A DNA stretch of 23,381 nucleotides from an uncultured Eubacteriales bacterium (GTDB lineage Bacteria > Bacillota > Clostridia > Oscillospirales > Oscillospiraceae), in NCBI GenBank assembly GCA_900555665.1, contig USLX01000017.1, positions 1 to 23,381 on the forward strand, written 5' to 3'. The notes beneath the pieces were generated by a model, which saw only the letters and a program-made list of their open reading frames with translations, did no database searches and was not told where the DNA came from. This document shows positions 7,719 through 13,728 of the stretch, piece by piece. Both the position numbers and the translations under genes were made by a program. Every line of letters starts with the position of its first letter. Position 1 is the first letter of the stretch.

Positions 7719-8136
7719 GGGATTTCTCCATCAGTGCGAAGGAAAACTCGGCCTTGACGGCGAGCTTTTCGCCGACGTAGCCGCTGCCCTCGGCAAAAAA
7801 AAAGGGGCGCCTGGCCTTCGTGATGCGGCAGTGCGTCTCGAAGAGGTCGCCAGGGAGGACGGGGGCGCGGAAGCGGACGTTGTTGAGGCCGGTATAGAGC
7901 GGCTGAAGATCCTCCGTCATTTCACTTTGCAGCAGCACGCAGACGGACTGCGCCAGGATCTCACAGAGCATCACGCCGGGGACGATGGGGTTTCCGGGGA
8001 AATGGCCCTTTAAAAACCAGGCGTCCTCGGGGATGCGAAAAAAGCCGTGGGCCTCGTCGCCCTCGCGCTCGACGCGGTCGAGCAGGAGCATGCCGTCCCG
8101 GTGGGGAAGAATGGTCATCAGTGCTTCACGGTCCAT
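7708..8136 (-). CDS. fabZ: 3-hydroxyacyl-ACP dehydratase
   Basis: The 142-residue hotdog-fold enzyme removes water from 3-hydroxyacyl-ACP to give trans-2-enoyl-ACP. The N-terminal ILPHRDGMLLLDRV and active-site GHFPGNPIVPGVMLCEILAQ are present. His45 and Glu59 have the 14-residue spacing of E. coli FabZ His54/Glu68. The start is ATG 8134-8136, one base after the accB stop, with AGGAGGA at 8142-8148. The longer frame to 8172 runs into accB and is not used. No separate FabA/FabM isomerase is seen in the window, so unsaturated chain formation is not explained by these genes. Confidence 0.95.
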   Translation of the reverse strand: MDREALMTILPHRDGMLLLDRVEREGDEAHGFFRIPEDAWFLKGHFPGNPIVPGVMLCEILAQSVCVLLQSEMTEDLQPLYTGLNNVRFRAPVLPGDLFETHCRITKARRPFFFAEGSGYVGEKLAVKAEFSFALMEKSHVF

Positions 8137-8137
8137 G

Positions 8138-8548
8138 TCAGTCCTCCTCGATGCGGAACAGGGGCGTGCCATACTCGACGCTCTGGCCGCTTTTGGCGCA
8201 GAGCTCGACGATGATACCGTCCTGCTCGGCGGTAATTTCGTTCATGAGCTTCATGGCTTCGATGATGCAGAGCGTATCGCCTTTTTTGATATGGGCGCCG
8301 GGCTTGACATAGGGCTCGGCGTCTTCGGCGGGGGCGGCGTAGTAGATCCCGACCATGGGGGAACGGATCTCTGCGCTGCCGGAGAGCGCTGCAGGTGCGG
8401 GGGCAGGCGCGGCAGGGGCCGGGGAGGCAGGGGCGGGCGCGCCTGCACGCTCGAGGCGGACAACGCCGAGGTTTTCCTTGACCTCGAGGCCGGTCAGGCC
8501 GAGCTCCTGCATGAGCTTTGCATATTTGCGAATTTCTGCTTCGTTCAT
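8138..8548 (-). CDS. accB: Acetyl-CoA carboxylase biotin carboxyl carrier protein
   Basis: The 136-residue protein has the three-part layout of BCCP. It has an N-terminal dimerisation segment (1-35), a flexible Ala/Pro linker (36-57) and a C-terminal biotinyl domain. The biotinylated lysine is Lys100 in the motif EAMKLMN. The thumb-containing segment (PAEDAEPYVKPGAHIKKGD) is present, as in bacterial acetyl-CoA carboxylases. ATG 8546-8548 is preceded by TGAGGTG at 8554-8560. It lies 24 bases after fabG, the widest gap in the operon. It shuttles carboxybiotin between AccC and the AccAD complex encoded downstream. Confidence 0.95.
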   Translation of the reverse strand: MNEAEIRKYAKLMQELGLTGLEVKENLGVVRLERAGAPAPASPAPAAPAPAPAALSGSAEIRSPMVGIYYAAPAEDAEPYVKPGAHIKKGDTLCIIEAMKLMNEITAEQDGIIVELCAKSGQSVEYGTPLFRIEED

Positions 8549-8572
8549 TGTTTCACCTCATTCTCTGGTGAT

Positions 8573-9304
8573 CTAGATGGCGACGCCACCATCAACGCAC
8601 AGCACCTGTCCGGTGATATAGTCCGACTGGGCCAGGAAGGCCACGGCGTCCGCAATTTCCTCGGGGCGCGCCATGCGGCCAAGCGGCACGGCGGCGCGGA
8701 GCTGCTCGTCCGTGAGGGCGAGGGCGGCGGTCATATCCGTCGCGACAAATCCGGGTGCGACGGCGTTGCAGGTGATGCCCTTGGGGGCCAGCTCCCGCGC
8801 GACGGACTTCGTCAGGCCGATGACGCCCGCCTTGGAGGCGGAATAGTTGGCCTGGCCGGCGTTGCCGGCGACGCCCGCGACGGAACTGAGATTCACGATA
8901 CGGCCGTGGCCCGTGCGCAGGAACAGGCGCGAACAATGGCGGATCATGTTGAAGGTGCCTTTGAGGTTGGTGGCAATCACGGCGTCGAAATCCGCCTCAC
9001 GCATGGCGGCGACGAGGCCGTCGCGCGTGATGCCGGCGCTGTTGACGAGAATGTCCACACTGCCAAGCTCCGCCTTGACGGCGGCAACGGTCTGCTTGAC
9101 GGCGTCAAAATCGGCCACATCGCACTGGTAGGCGCGGGCGCGGACGCCGAGCGCCTGGCACGCGGTGCAGACCTCGTGCGCTTTTTCAGCGTTGCCGGCG
9201 TAGATGACGGCGATATCGGCCCCGAGCGCGGCCAGCTTTTTGGCGCAGGCCGCGCCGATGCCGCGCGAGGCGCCGGTGATGAGCGCTACGTTTCCTGTCA
9301 GCAT
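8573..9304 (-). CDS. fabG: 3-oxoacyl-ACP reductase
   Basis: The 243-residue short-chain dehydrogenase/reductase reduces 3-oxoacyl-ACP with NADPH. The cofactor loop TGASRGIG is at 10-17, NSAG at 88-91 and the structural Asn in ATNLKG near 113. The catalytic Ser is in NLSSVAG near 141, with Tyr154 and Lys158 in YSASK. The C-terminal YITGQVLCVDGG is typical. It starts at ATG 9302-9304, overlapping the fabD end by seven bases, with AGGAGGT at 9311-9317. It is the only ketoreductase in the operon, so it would serve both ketosynthases. Confidence 0.95.
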   Translation of the reverse strand: MLTGNVALITGASRGIGAACAKKLAALGADIAVIYAGNAEKAHEVCTACQALGVRARAYQCDVADFDAVKQTVAAVKAELGSVDILVNSAGITRDGLVAAMREADFDAVIATNLKGTFNMIRHCSRLFLRTGHGRIVNLSSVAGVAGNAGQANYSASKAGVIGLTKSVARELAPKGITCNAVAPGFVATDMTAALALTDEQLRAAVPLGRMARPEEIADAVAFLAQSDYITGQVLCVDGGVAI

Positions 9305-10215
9305 GGGGCGACCTCCTGTAGGAGCTTTTCAAAATCTTCGGTCTTTTCTGCCGCGAACGTGCGGACGGAGGCGTCCGTCTTCGCAATCAGGCCGCAGAGC
9401 GTCCGGCCCGGGCCGAGCTCGAGGAAGGTATCGGCCCCGGCGGCGATCATGGCGCGGACCGAGTCTTCCCAGAGGACGGGATGGTCGATCTGCCCGGCAA
9501 GCATCCCGGCGACGTCGGCCCCGTAGGGCTGCGCCGTGCGGTTGGCATAGACGGGGAGCGCGGGCACGCTCAGCTTCGCGGCGGCAAGATCTGCCGCGAA
9601 CGCCGTTGCGGCTTCTGCCATAAACGGCGAATGGAAGCCGCCGCGTACCTTCAGCGGGATGGCGCGGCCTCCGGCGGCCTTGACGGCAGCGAGGAAGGCG
9701 GGCATCCGCTCCGCCACGGCGGAGACGGTGATCTGGCCGGGGCAGTTGAAGTTGACGGGGTAGACCTCGGCAAAGTCCGCGCAGAGGGCGCGGACGGCGT
9801 CTGGCGTGAGCTTCAGCACGGCGGCCATCGCGGTATCGCGGGCCTCGGCGGCTTTTTGCATGTGTTCCGCGCGGCGGCAGACGAGCGAGAAGCCGGTTTC
9901 AAAGTCCATCGCGCCGGCAAAGGTCAGCGCGGCCAGCTCACCCAGGGAAAAACCGGCGGCCAGGTCGGCCGGAATGCCGGCTTCGCGCAGCGCGGCGGCT
10001 GCCGCCAGCTCGACGGCGAACATGCAGGGCTGCGTGTTTTTGGTTTCGCAGAGCTCCTCCATCGAGGCGGCAAAGCACTGCTCCGACGTGCCGGGGCGGA
10101 GGGCATCCGCCGCTGCGAAAACATCGCGCGCGGCGGGGGAACGGGCTGCCAGTTCGCGGCCCATGCCGGGGTACTGCGCGCCCTGGCCGGAGAAGACGAA
10201 GGCTATTTTACCCAT
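9298..10215 (-). CDS. fabD: Malonyl-CoA:ACP transacylase
   Basis: The 305-residue acyltransferase moves malonyl from CoA to ACP. It opens with the family block FVFSGQGAQYPGMG. The nucleophile Ser90 is in GFSLGE, where most enzymes have GHSLGE, so the residue before the serine is Phe instead of His. The catalytic His in FHSPFM and the substrate-binding Arg in VCRRAEHM are present. The start ATG 10213-10215 overlaps fabK by 13 bases, with GAGGAGC at 10222-10228. It links the carboxylase output to the elongation cycle. Confidence 0.95.
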   Translation of the reverse strand: MGKIAFVFSGQGAQYPGMGRELAARSPAARDVFAAADALRPGTSEQCFAASMEELCETKNTQPCMFAVELAAAAALREAGIPADLAAGFSLGELAALTFAGAMDFETGFSLVCRRAEHMQKAAEARDTAMAAVLKLTPDAVRALCADFAEVYPVNFNCPGQITVSAVAERMPAFLAAVKAAGGRAIPLKVRGGFHSPFMAEAATAFAADLAAAKLSVPALPVYANRTAQPYGADVAGMLAGQIDHPVLWEDSVRAMIAAGADTFLELGPGRTLCGLIAKTDASVRTFAAEKTEDFEKLLQEVAPC

Positions 10216-11147
10216 TTCGCAGCTCCTCTCAGGATGGGCTCGGCCTGCTCGACGACGCTGCGGACGATATTCGCCGCGGGCTCGATTTTTGTGACCATGG
10301 CTGCGATCTGGCCGGAGAGAAAGCAGCCTTCTTCCAGGTTGCCGTCCTGCACGGCCTTGCGCAGCGCGCCGACACCGAGCTGCTCGAGCTCGTCATCGGG
10401 CATGGCGCTGTATTCGGCCTTGCTGTAGTTCCGGGCGAAGGCGGTGCGGAGGCTGCGCACGGGATGGCCGAGGCGTTTGCCGGTGACCATGGTGGCGAGG
10501 TCGCCCGCCTTGACGATCTTTTCTTTATAAGCAGGATGGATATTGCACTCCTCGGCAGAGAGGAAGCGCGTGCCCATCTGGACACCGCAGGCACCGAGCA
10601 TCACGGCGGCGGCAAAGCCGCGGCCGTCCGCGATGCCGCCTGCAGCCAGGACCGGAAGCGTGGTCGCGTCGCAGACCAGGGGGACGAGCACCATGGTGGT
10701 CAGCTCGCCGACATGGCCGCCGCTCTCGCCGCCCTCGGCAATGAGGGCTGAGGCGCCGAGGCGGGTCATGAGCTTCGCCATGGCGACGGAGGCGACGACC
10801 GGGATGACCTTGATCCCGGCGTCCTTCCAGAGCTGCATGTATTTTGAGGGGTTACCCGCGCCGGTCGTCACGACGGCGACCTGCTCCTCTGCGGCCACCT
10901 GCGCGACCTCATCGGCAAAGGGGCTCATGAGCATGATGTTGACGCCGAAGGGCTTTTCGGTCAGGGATTTGGCAATCTGGATCTGCTGGCGTACGGAATC
11001 GGCCGGGGCGTTGCCGGCGGCCACGATGCCGAGGCCGCCGCCGTTTGACACGGCTGCGGCCAGCTTGCCGTCGGCAATCCATGCCATGCCGCCCTGGAAG
11101 ACGGGATAGCGGATGCCGAGCAGATCGCAAAGTTCGGTATGGATCAT
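10203..11147 (-). CDS. fabK: Enoyl-ACP reductase II, FMN-dependent
   Basis: The 314-residue TIM-barrel flavoenzyme catalyses the last reduction of each elongation cycle. It belongs to the nitronate-monooxygenase-like family. Key blocks are YPVFQGGMAWIAD at the N-terminus, the FabK signature EGGESGGHVG containing the conserved His, AAGGIADGRG for phosphate binding, and MGTRFLSAEEC. These distinguish it from FabI and FabL, which are short-chain reductases. It starts at ATG 11145-11147, three bases after acpP, without a clear Shine-Dalgarno site, so its translation probably relies on coupling to acpP. Confidence 0.95.
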   Translation of the reverse strand: MIHTELCDLLGIRYPVFQGGMAWIADGKLAAAVSNGGGLGIVAAGNAPADSVRQQIQIAKSLTEKPFGVNIMLMSPFADEVAQVAAEEQVAVVTTGAGNPSKYMQLWKDAGIKVIPVVASVAMAKLMTRLGASALIAEGGESGGHVGELTTMVLVPLVCDATTLPVLAAGGIADGRGFAAAVMLGACGVQMGTRFLSAEECNIHPAYKEKIVKAGDLATMVTGKRLGHPVRSLRTAFARNYSKAEYSAMPDDELEQLGVGALRKAVQDGNLEEGCFLSGQIAAMVTKIEPAANIVRSVVEQAEPILRGAAKWVK

Positions 11148-11150
11148 GGC

Positions 11151-11381
11151 TTATTCTGCGTGGGCGACGACGTAGTCGACCAGCTCGCCGACGGTCTCGA
11201 CCTTCTGGGACAGCTCAACTTCCACGCCGATCTTGTCTTCGAGGTTCATGAGCATTTCAACGGTATCGAGGGAGTCGATGCCGACATCCTGGAAGCGGGT
11301 GTCGCGGGTGACTTCGGCGGGATCGGTGTCGTTACGCTCGGCGATGAGCTCGGCAATGGCCTGAAAAACTTTATCTGACAT
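11151..11381 (-). CDS. acpP: Acyl carrier protein
   Basis: The 76-residue acidic helical protein carries growing acyl chains on a 4'-phosphopantetheine arm. The attachment site is Ser37 in VGIDSLDTVEM. The start ATG 11379-11381 is set by GGAGGAA at 11388-11394, six bases upstream. The longer open frame would begin upstream of that ribosome site and is rejected. It is the first gene of the operon, with a leader of roughly 114 bases containing three palindromes. No phosphopantetheinyl transferase is in the window. Confidence 0.95.
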   Translation of the reverse strand: MSDKVFQAIAELIAERNDTDPAEVTRDTRFQDVGIDSLDTVEMLMNLEDKIGVEVELSQKVETVGELVDYVVAHAE

Positions 11382-11408
11382 GGGATGTTCCTCCAAAATA
11401 GTATTTGG

Positions 11409-11421
11409 TTATCATCGATAA
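11409..11421. promoter_or_regulatory. Partial operator O3 of the fatty-acid operon
   Basis: TTATC-ATC-GATAA is the core of the same palindrome seen at 11430-11454 and 11467-11487, with weaker flanks. Its centre is 27 bases from the centre of O2. It lies about +75 to +87 from the predicted transcription start and between the promoter and the acpP ribosome site. Confidence 0.55.
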
Positions 11422-11429
11422 TGAAATGA

Positions 11430-11454
11430 GAATAGTTATCGATGATAACTATTC
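11430..11454. promoter_or_regulatory. Operator O2, perfect 11-3-11 palindrome
   Basis: The core AGTTATC-GAT-GATAACT extends to a perfect 11-base inverted repeat around a 3-base centre. It shares the GTTATC-N3-GATAAC core with the neighbouring O1. Palindromes of this size and a position beside a divergent TetR-family gene fit a TetR dimer site; binding is inferred. Confidence 0.75.
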
Positions 11455-11466
11455 CACAAAAATAAT

Positions 11467-11487
11467 GTAGTTATCAATGATAACTAC
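11467..11487. promoter_or_regulatory. Operator O1, perfect 9-3-9 palindrome
   Basis: GTAGTTATC-AAT-GATAACTAC is a perfect inverted repeat centred at 11477, 35 bases from the centre of O2. It begins about nine bases downstream of the predicted start of the minus-strand transcript, where a bound repressor would block promoter escape. An extra GATAAC half-site follows at 11489-11494. Confidence 0.75.
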
Positions 11488-11501
11488 GATAACCAGTCCC
11501 T

Positions 11502-11529
11502 ATTATAGCATTATTTCCTGGTTAGTCAA
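11502..11529 (-). promoter_or_regulatory. Sigma-A promoter of the fatty-acid operon
   Basis: On the minus strand, TTGACT (11524-11529) and a consensus TATAAT (11502-11507) are separated by 16 bases. The predicted start is near 11495, giving a leader of about 114 bases before acpP. No other comparable promoter was seen inside the packed operon. Confidence 0.8.
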
Positions 11530-11562
11530 GCGCAGAATGTGCGGCGGGAGCCGAAATTTGAG

Positions 11563-11591
11563 TTGACGGAGGGGATAAAATTGCGTAAAAT
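11563..11591 (+). promoter_or_regulatory. Sigma-A promoter of the TetR-family gene
   Basis: TTGACG (11563-11568), a 17-base spacer and TAAAAT (11586-11591) lie about 30 bases upstream of the regulator's start codon. The three palindromes are all more than 75 bases upstream of this promoter, so direct autoregulation is less obvious than control of the divergent operon. Confidence 0.7.
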
Positions 11592-11621
11592 AGATAAAAA
11601 ATGATCGCGGGAGAGGGGTAA

Positions 11622-12209
11622 ATGGAAGTTCAACAGAATGATGTAGTGACCGGCACGCGCGAACGGCTGATTTTGGCGGGGGTGGAGGAGCTGAACGCCT
11701 ACGGGGTGCAGCATTTTTCCACACGGCGTGTGGCGAAGGCGTGCGGCGTTTCCTGTGCGGCGCCGTATAAGCATTTTAAAGATACGCATGCATTTATCGC
11801 GGAAATTCTTGGCTATATCAACCGGCAGTATGATGCGGAACAGCATGTTTTGCTGGAGAAGTACAAGGATGCAAGCGCACGGGAGCAGCTGGTGCAGGTC
11901 AGCTTGCACTATATTCGCTTTCTTACGGAGCATCCGGCGTTCCGACGGATCGTGATGCAGAATTTTCAGAATTGCGACGAGGAATACCGCGTGCTGCGAG
12001 GGCAGATGAGCATCAAGACCTACGAGGTGGTGTCGCGGTACTGCGCGGAGGTGAAGATGTCGCCGGAGGTACGGAAGCGGAAGACATTTATCGTGCGTGC
12101 CATCATCTACAGCGCGGCGCTGTTTTTTGACAACGGCGAGCTGGAGTACAACGAGGAGAATATGGAGCAGGTGCGGGCGCTGTTGGAGCGCGAGTTTGAT
12201 CTGCCGTAA
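11622..12209 (+). CDS. TetR/AcrR-family transcriptional regulator
   Basis: The 195-residue protein has a TetR-type N-terminal helix-turn-helix (about residues 12-58). It reads ILAGVEELNAYGVQHFSTRRVAKACGVS followed by PYKHFKD, the family's recognition-helix end. The helical remainder is the ligand-binding and dimer domain, which is not conserved enough to name a ligand. The ATG is preceded by GAGAGGGG at 11611-11618. It is transcribed divergently from the fatty-acid operon, whose leader contains three related palindromes, so the inferred role is repression of that operon in response to an acyl-CoA, acyl-ACP or fatty acid. This is not FapR (different fold) and not the MarR-type FabT used by many Firmicutes. 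Confidence 0.88.
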   Translation: MEVQQNDVVTGTRERLILAGVEELNAYGVQHFSTRRVAKACGVSCAAPYKHFKDTHAFIAEILGYINRQYDAEQHVLLEKYKDASAREQLVQVSLHYIRFLTEHPAFRRIVMQNFQNCDEEYRVLRGQMSIKTYEVVSRYCAEVKMSPEVRKRKTFIVRAIIYSAALFFDNGELEYNEENMEQVRALLEREFDLP

Positions 12210-12218
12210 AATAAAATG

Positions 12219-12240
12219 CCCCGCCCCGGGAGGGGCGGGG
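12219..12240. terminator. Bidirectional terminator after the TetR gene
   Basis: CCCCGCCCC (12219-12227) and GGGGCGGGG (12232-12240) form a nine-pair stem with loop GGGA, ten bases beyond the regulator's stop. The minus-strand side is followed by ATTTTATTTTA; the plus side has only a delayed TTTT. It can serve the TetR gene and, read leftward, any transcript from the LytTR-PAS gene. Confidence 0.7.
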
Positions 12241-12558
12241 TGATCTGTTTTGGGGCGAAGGGAGATTTTGGTGCATCCCGGCCCTCTCCGCCCCAGTGGG
12301 CGCACTGGGGCACCTGCCCGGAGGGGGAGGCTTTCCCGCTGCGGCGGGGGCTTCCCCAGTCTGCGCGGGGCGCAGACAGGCCCGTGTCTGACGCAGAGGG
12401 GGCCTTTTGGAAGAGTTCGGGAAGATGCACGGGATTGCTACACCAGCCGGGCGCGCTTACTTCGCAATGACGCTTCTGTTTGGGGCTGTTGTGGGCCCTC
12501 TCAGGCGCTGCACGACAGCTCCCTGGAGGGGGAGATCATTTGCGGGCGGCGGGCGTCT
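12241..12558. repeat. Gene-free stretch rich in hairpins and REP-like repeats
   Basis: No convincing gene was seen here. GCCCCAGTG/CACTGGGGC form a nine-pair stem at 12290-12311. GTCTGCG/CGCAGAC form a seven-pair stem at 12359-12377. GGATTGC...TTCGCAATGA at 12432-12470 has ATTGC/GCAAT ends like the widespread GTCATTGCGA-type intergenic repeats. The tail near 12500-12537 (CCCTCTCAGG ... CTCCCTGGAGGGGGAG) resembles intergenic repeats I associate with gut Clostridia. Translations of this stretch look like repeat-derived Ser/Pro/Arg/Gly-rich frames. Confidence 0.5.
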
Positions 12559-13260
12559 TTAGTCTTCGGGGACGAACATGCAGGCGCAGTAGCCGGGGTG
12601 GGGCTGGTAGCAGTAGATGGTGAGGCTTTTGCCGAGCGTGGAGCTGTAGTCGTGCAGGGTATGGCAGGTGCCGTTGAGGGCGACGTCGGCATAGCTGACG
12701 AGCCATTTGCGGTCGCCGTCCGGGAAGACCTCGTAGAACGAACGGCCCAGCATCTGCGCAAGCGGCACGTCCTCAAGTTTGGCCATCATGGGATTGCAAT
12801 AACGGAAGATGAAGTCGACACCGTGGCCTGCGGCATCGAACGTGAGCTCGATGAGGCAGAAGGCGAGGGGGTAGGCGTCCATCAGGGTGCATTTTTCCAG
12901 CAGCGACATCGGCGGAATGGTCCCGGTTTTCGGCGGGACAAGGGGCATCAGCTCTTGCCGGAGCAGCTTGTGTTCGCGCAGGTGGCGCTGGCGGCCCTGG
13001 AAGGTACGGCCGTCGGTCATGGTATACACGCCGCTGCGGCTGATGTCGGCGATCTGATCCTTACGGACGGTGACGCCCTTGCAGATATTGACGAAGACGT
13101 CCTGATCCAGCCAGGCGCGGATCTCTTTCTGCGGGATGCTGGTGGTGACAACGCTGCCGTCGATCATGTGCAGCGCGGTGCGCTGATCCTCTCGCGTCAG
13201 GTACAGTAATTGTTCCGGCTCAATTTGATTGCGGGCGAAAAACCGGGCAATGTCTCTCAT
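12559..13260 (-). CDS. LytTR-type DNA-binding protein with C-terminal PAS domain
   Basis: The 233-residue protein appears to have two parts. Residues about 15-105 match a LytTR DNA-binding domain, with beta strands such as LLYLTREDQRTALHMIDG, then FVNICKGVTVRKDQIADISRSGVYTMTDG and the closing basic QGRQRHLREHK. Residues about 120-231 look like a PAS sensor, with AFCLIELTF, FIFRYCNPMMAKLE, MLGRSFYEVFP and a closing strand pair. No response-regulator receiver domain or transmembrane segment is seen, so it is probably a one-component cytosolic regulator. The ATG at 13258-13260 has AGGAG at 13269-13273. It faces away from the apbE locus. Its ligand and targets are unknown, and the domain assignments rest on pattern recognition only. 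Confidence 0.7.
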   Translation of the reverse strand: MRDIARFFARNQIEPEQLLYLTREDQRTALHMIDGSVVTTSIPQKEIRAWLDQDVFVNICKGVTVRKDQIADISRSGVYTMTDGRTFQGRQRHLREHKLLRQELMPLVPPKTGTIPPMSLLEKCTLMDAYPLAFCLIELTFDAAGHGVDFIFRYCNPMMAKLEDVPLAQMLGRSFYEVFPDGDRKWLVSYADVALNGTCHTLHDYSSTLGKSLTIYCYQPHPGYCACMFVPED

Positions 13261-13340
13261 GATGAGGACTCCTTTTTCCTGTTCTTTTGTGCTTTCTTTC
13301 TCTTTTGGGTTATCCGTGAAAAATTCAAAAAACTGTCCTT

Positions 13341-13369
13341 AATATAGCACCTTTTTCGCACTTATGCAA
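13341..13369 (-). promoter_or_regulatory. Sigma-A promoter of the LytTR-PAS gene
   Basis: On the minus strand, TTGCAT (13364-13369) and TATATT (13341-13346) are separated by 17 bases. The predicted start is near 13334, leaving a leader of about 74 bases. The promoter lies just upstream of the degraded FMN-binding frame that runs on the opposite strand. Confidence 0.6.
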
Positions 13370-13406
13370 GGAGAAAAACAGAGGACTGCATCTTTGCGGC
13401 GCCGAA

Positions 13407-13718
13407 TTGGGCGGTGCGGCGGATCCCGCGCAGATGTTCCGGACCAAGATGGAGCTCGGCGCGGAGTATGGCATGGCCGGAAGCCCCTATGCCGTGGATC
13501 GGGACGGAGATGGGAGAGGTTTGGGGTGGTATGCGCAGGAGGCTGCGTTCTCCGGCTATGTGGTTGGCAGGCGTGCAGACGAGGCTGCGGAGAGGAAGAC
13601 AGAAACCGTGGAAGGCTATGAGGTGACGGCGGACGAGGCGCTGCTCTCCGCCGGGGACACCATTGGGATCAGACCCCTTTGCACCGCGACGGCGCAGGCC
13701 GACGTGAATGCACGTTGA
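13407..13718 (+). pseudogene. Degraded C-terminal part of an FMN-binding-type secreted protein
   Basis: The open frame (about 103 codons from a TTG, open further back to 13320) contains FRTKMELGAEYGMAG, then GLGWYAQEAAFSGYVVGRR, and later VEGYEVTADEALLSAGDTI. This order (TK.ELG..YGM, a WY.QA..F..Y..GK block, then D..L...VTI) is what I associate with the C-terminus of FMN-binding-domain proteins found near apbE/rnf genes in gut Clostridia. The expected N-terminal signal peptide and the FMN-binding domain are missing. There is no ATG with a ribosome site in this frame, and the segment between the two blocks carries a non-matching GSPYAVDRDGDGR stretch. It stops 10 bases before apbE, so it probably once led that operon. 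The family call is by remembered pattern only. Confidence 0.5.
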
Positions 13719-13728
13719 GGAGATAAAA

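Noticed and set aside
6669..7757. 362-codon plus-strand open frame opposite accC
   Set aside because: Antisense shadow of a well-supported gene, without recognisable domains.
12250..13209. Plus-strand frames spanning the intergenic repeats and the LytTR-PAS gene
   Set aside because: They are built from repeat sequence and antisense of a motif-bearing gene.
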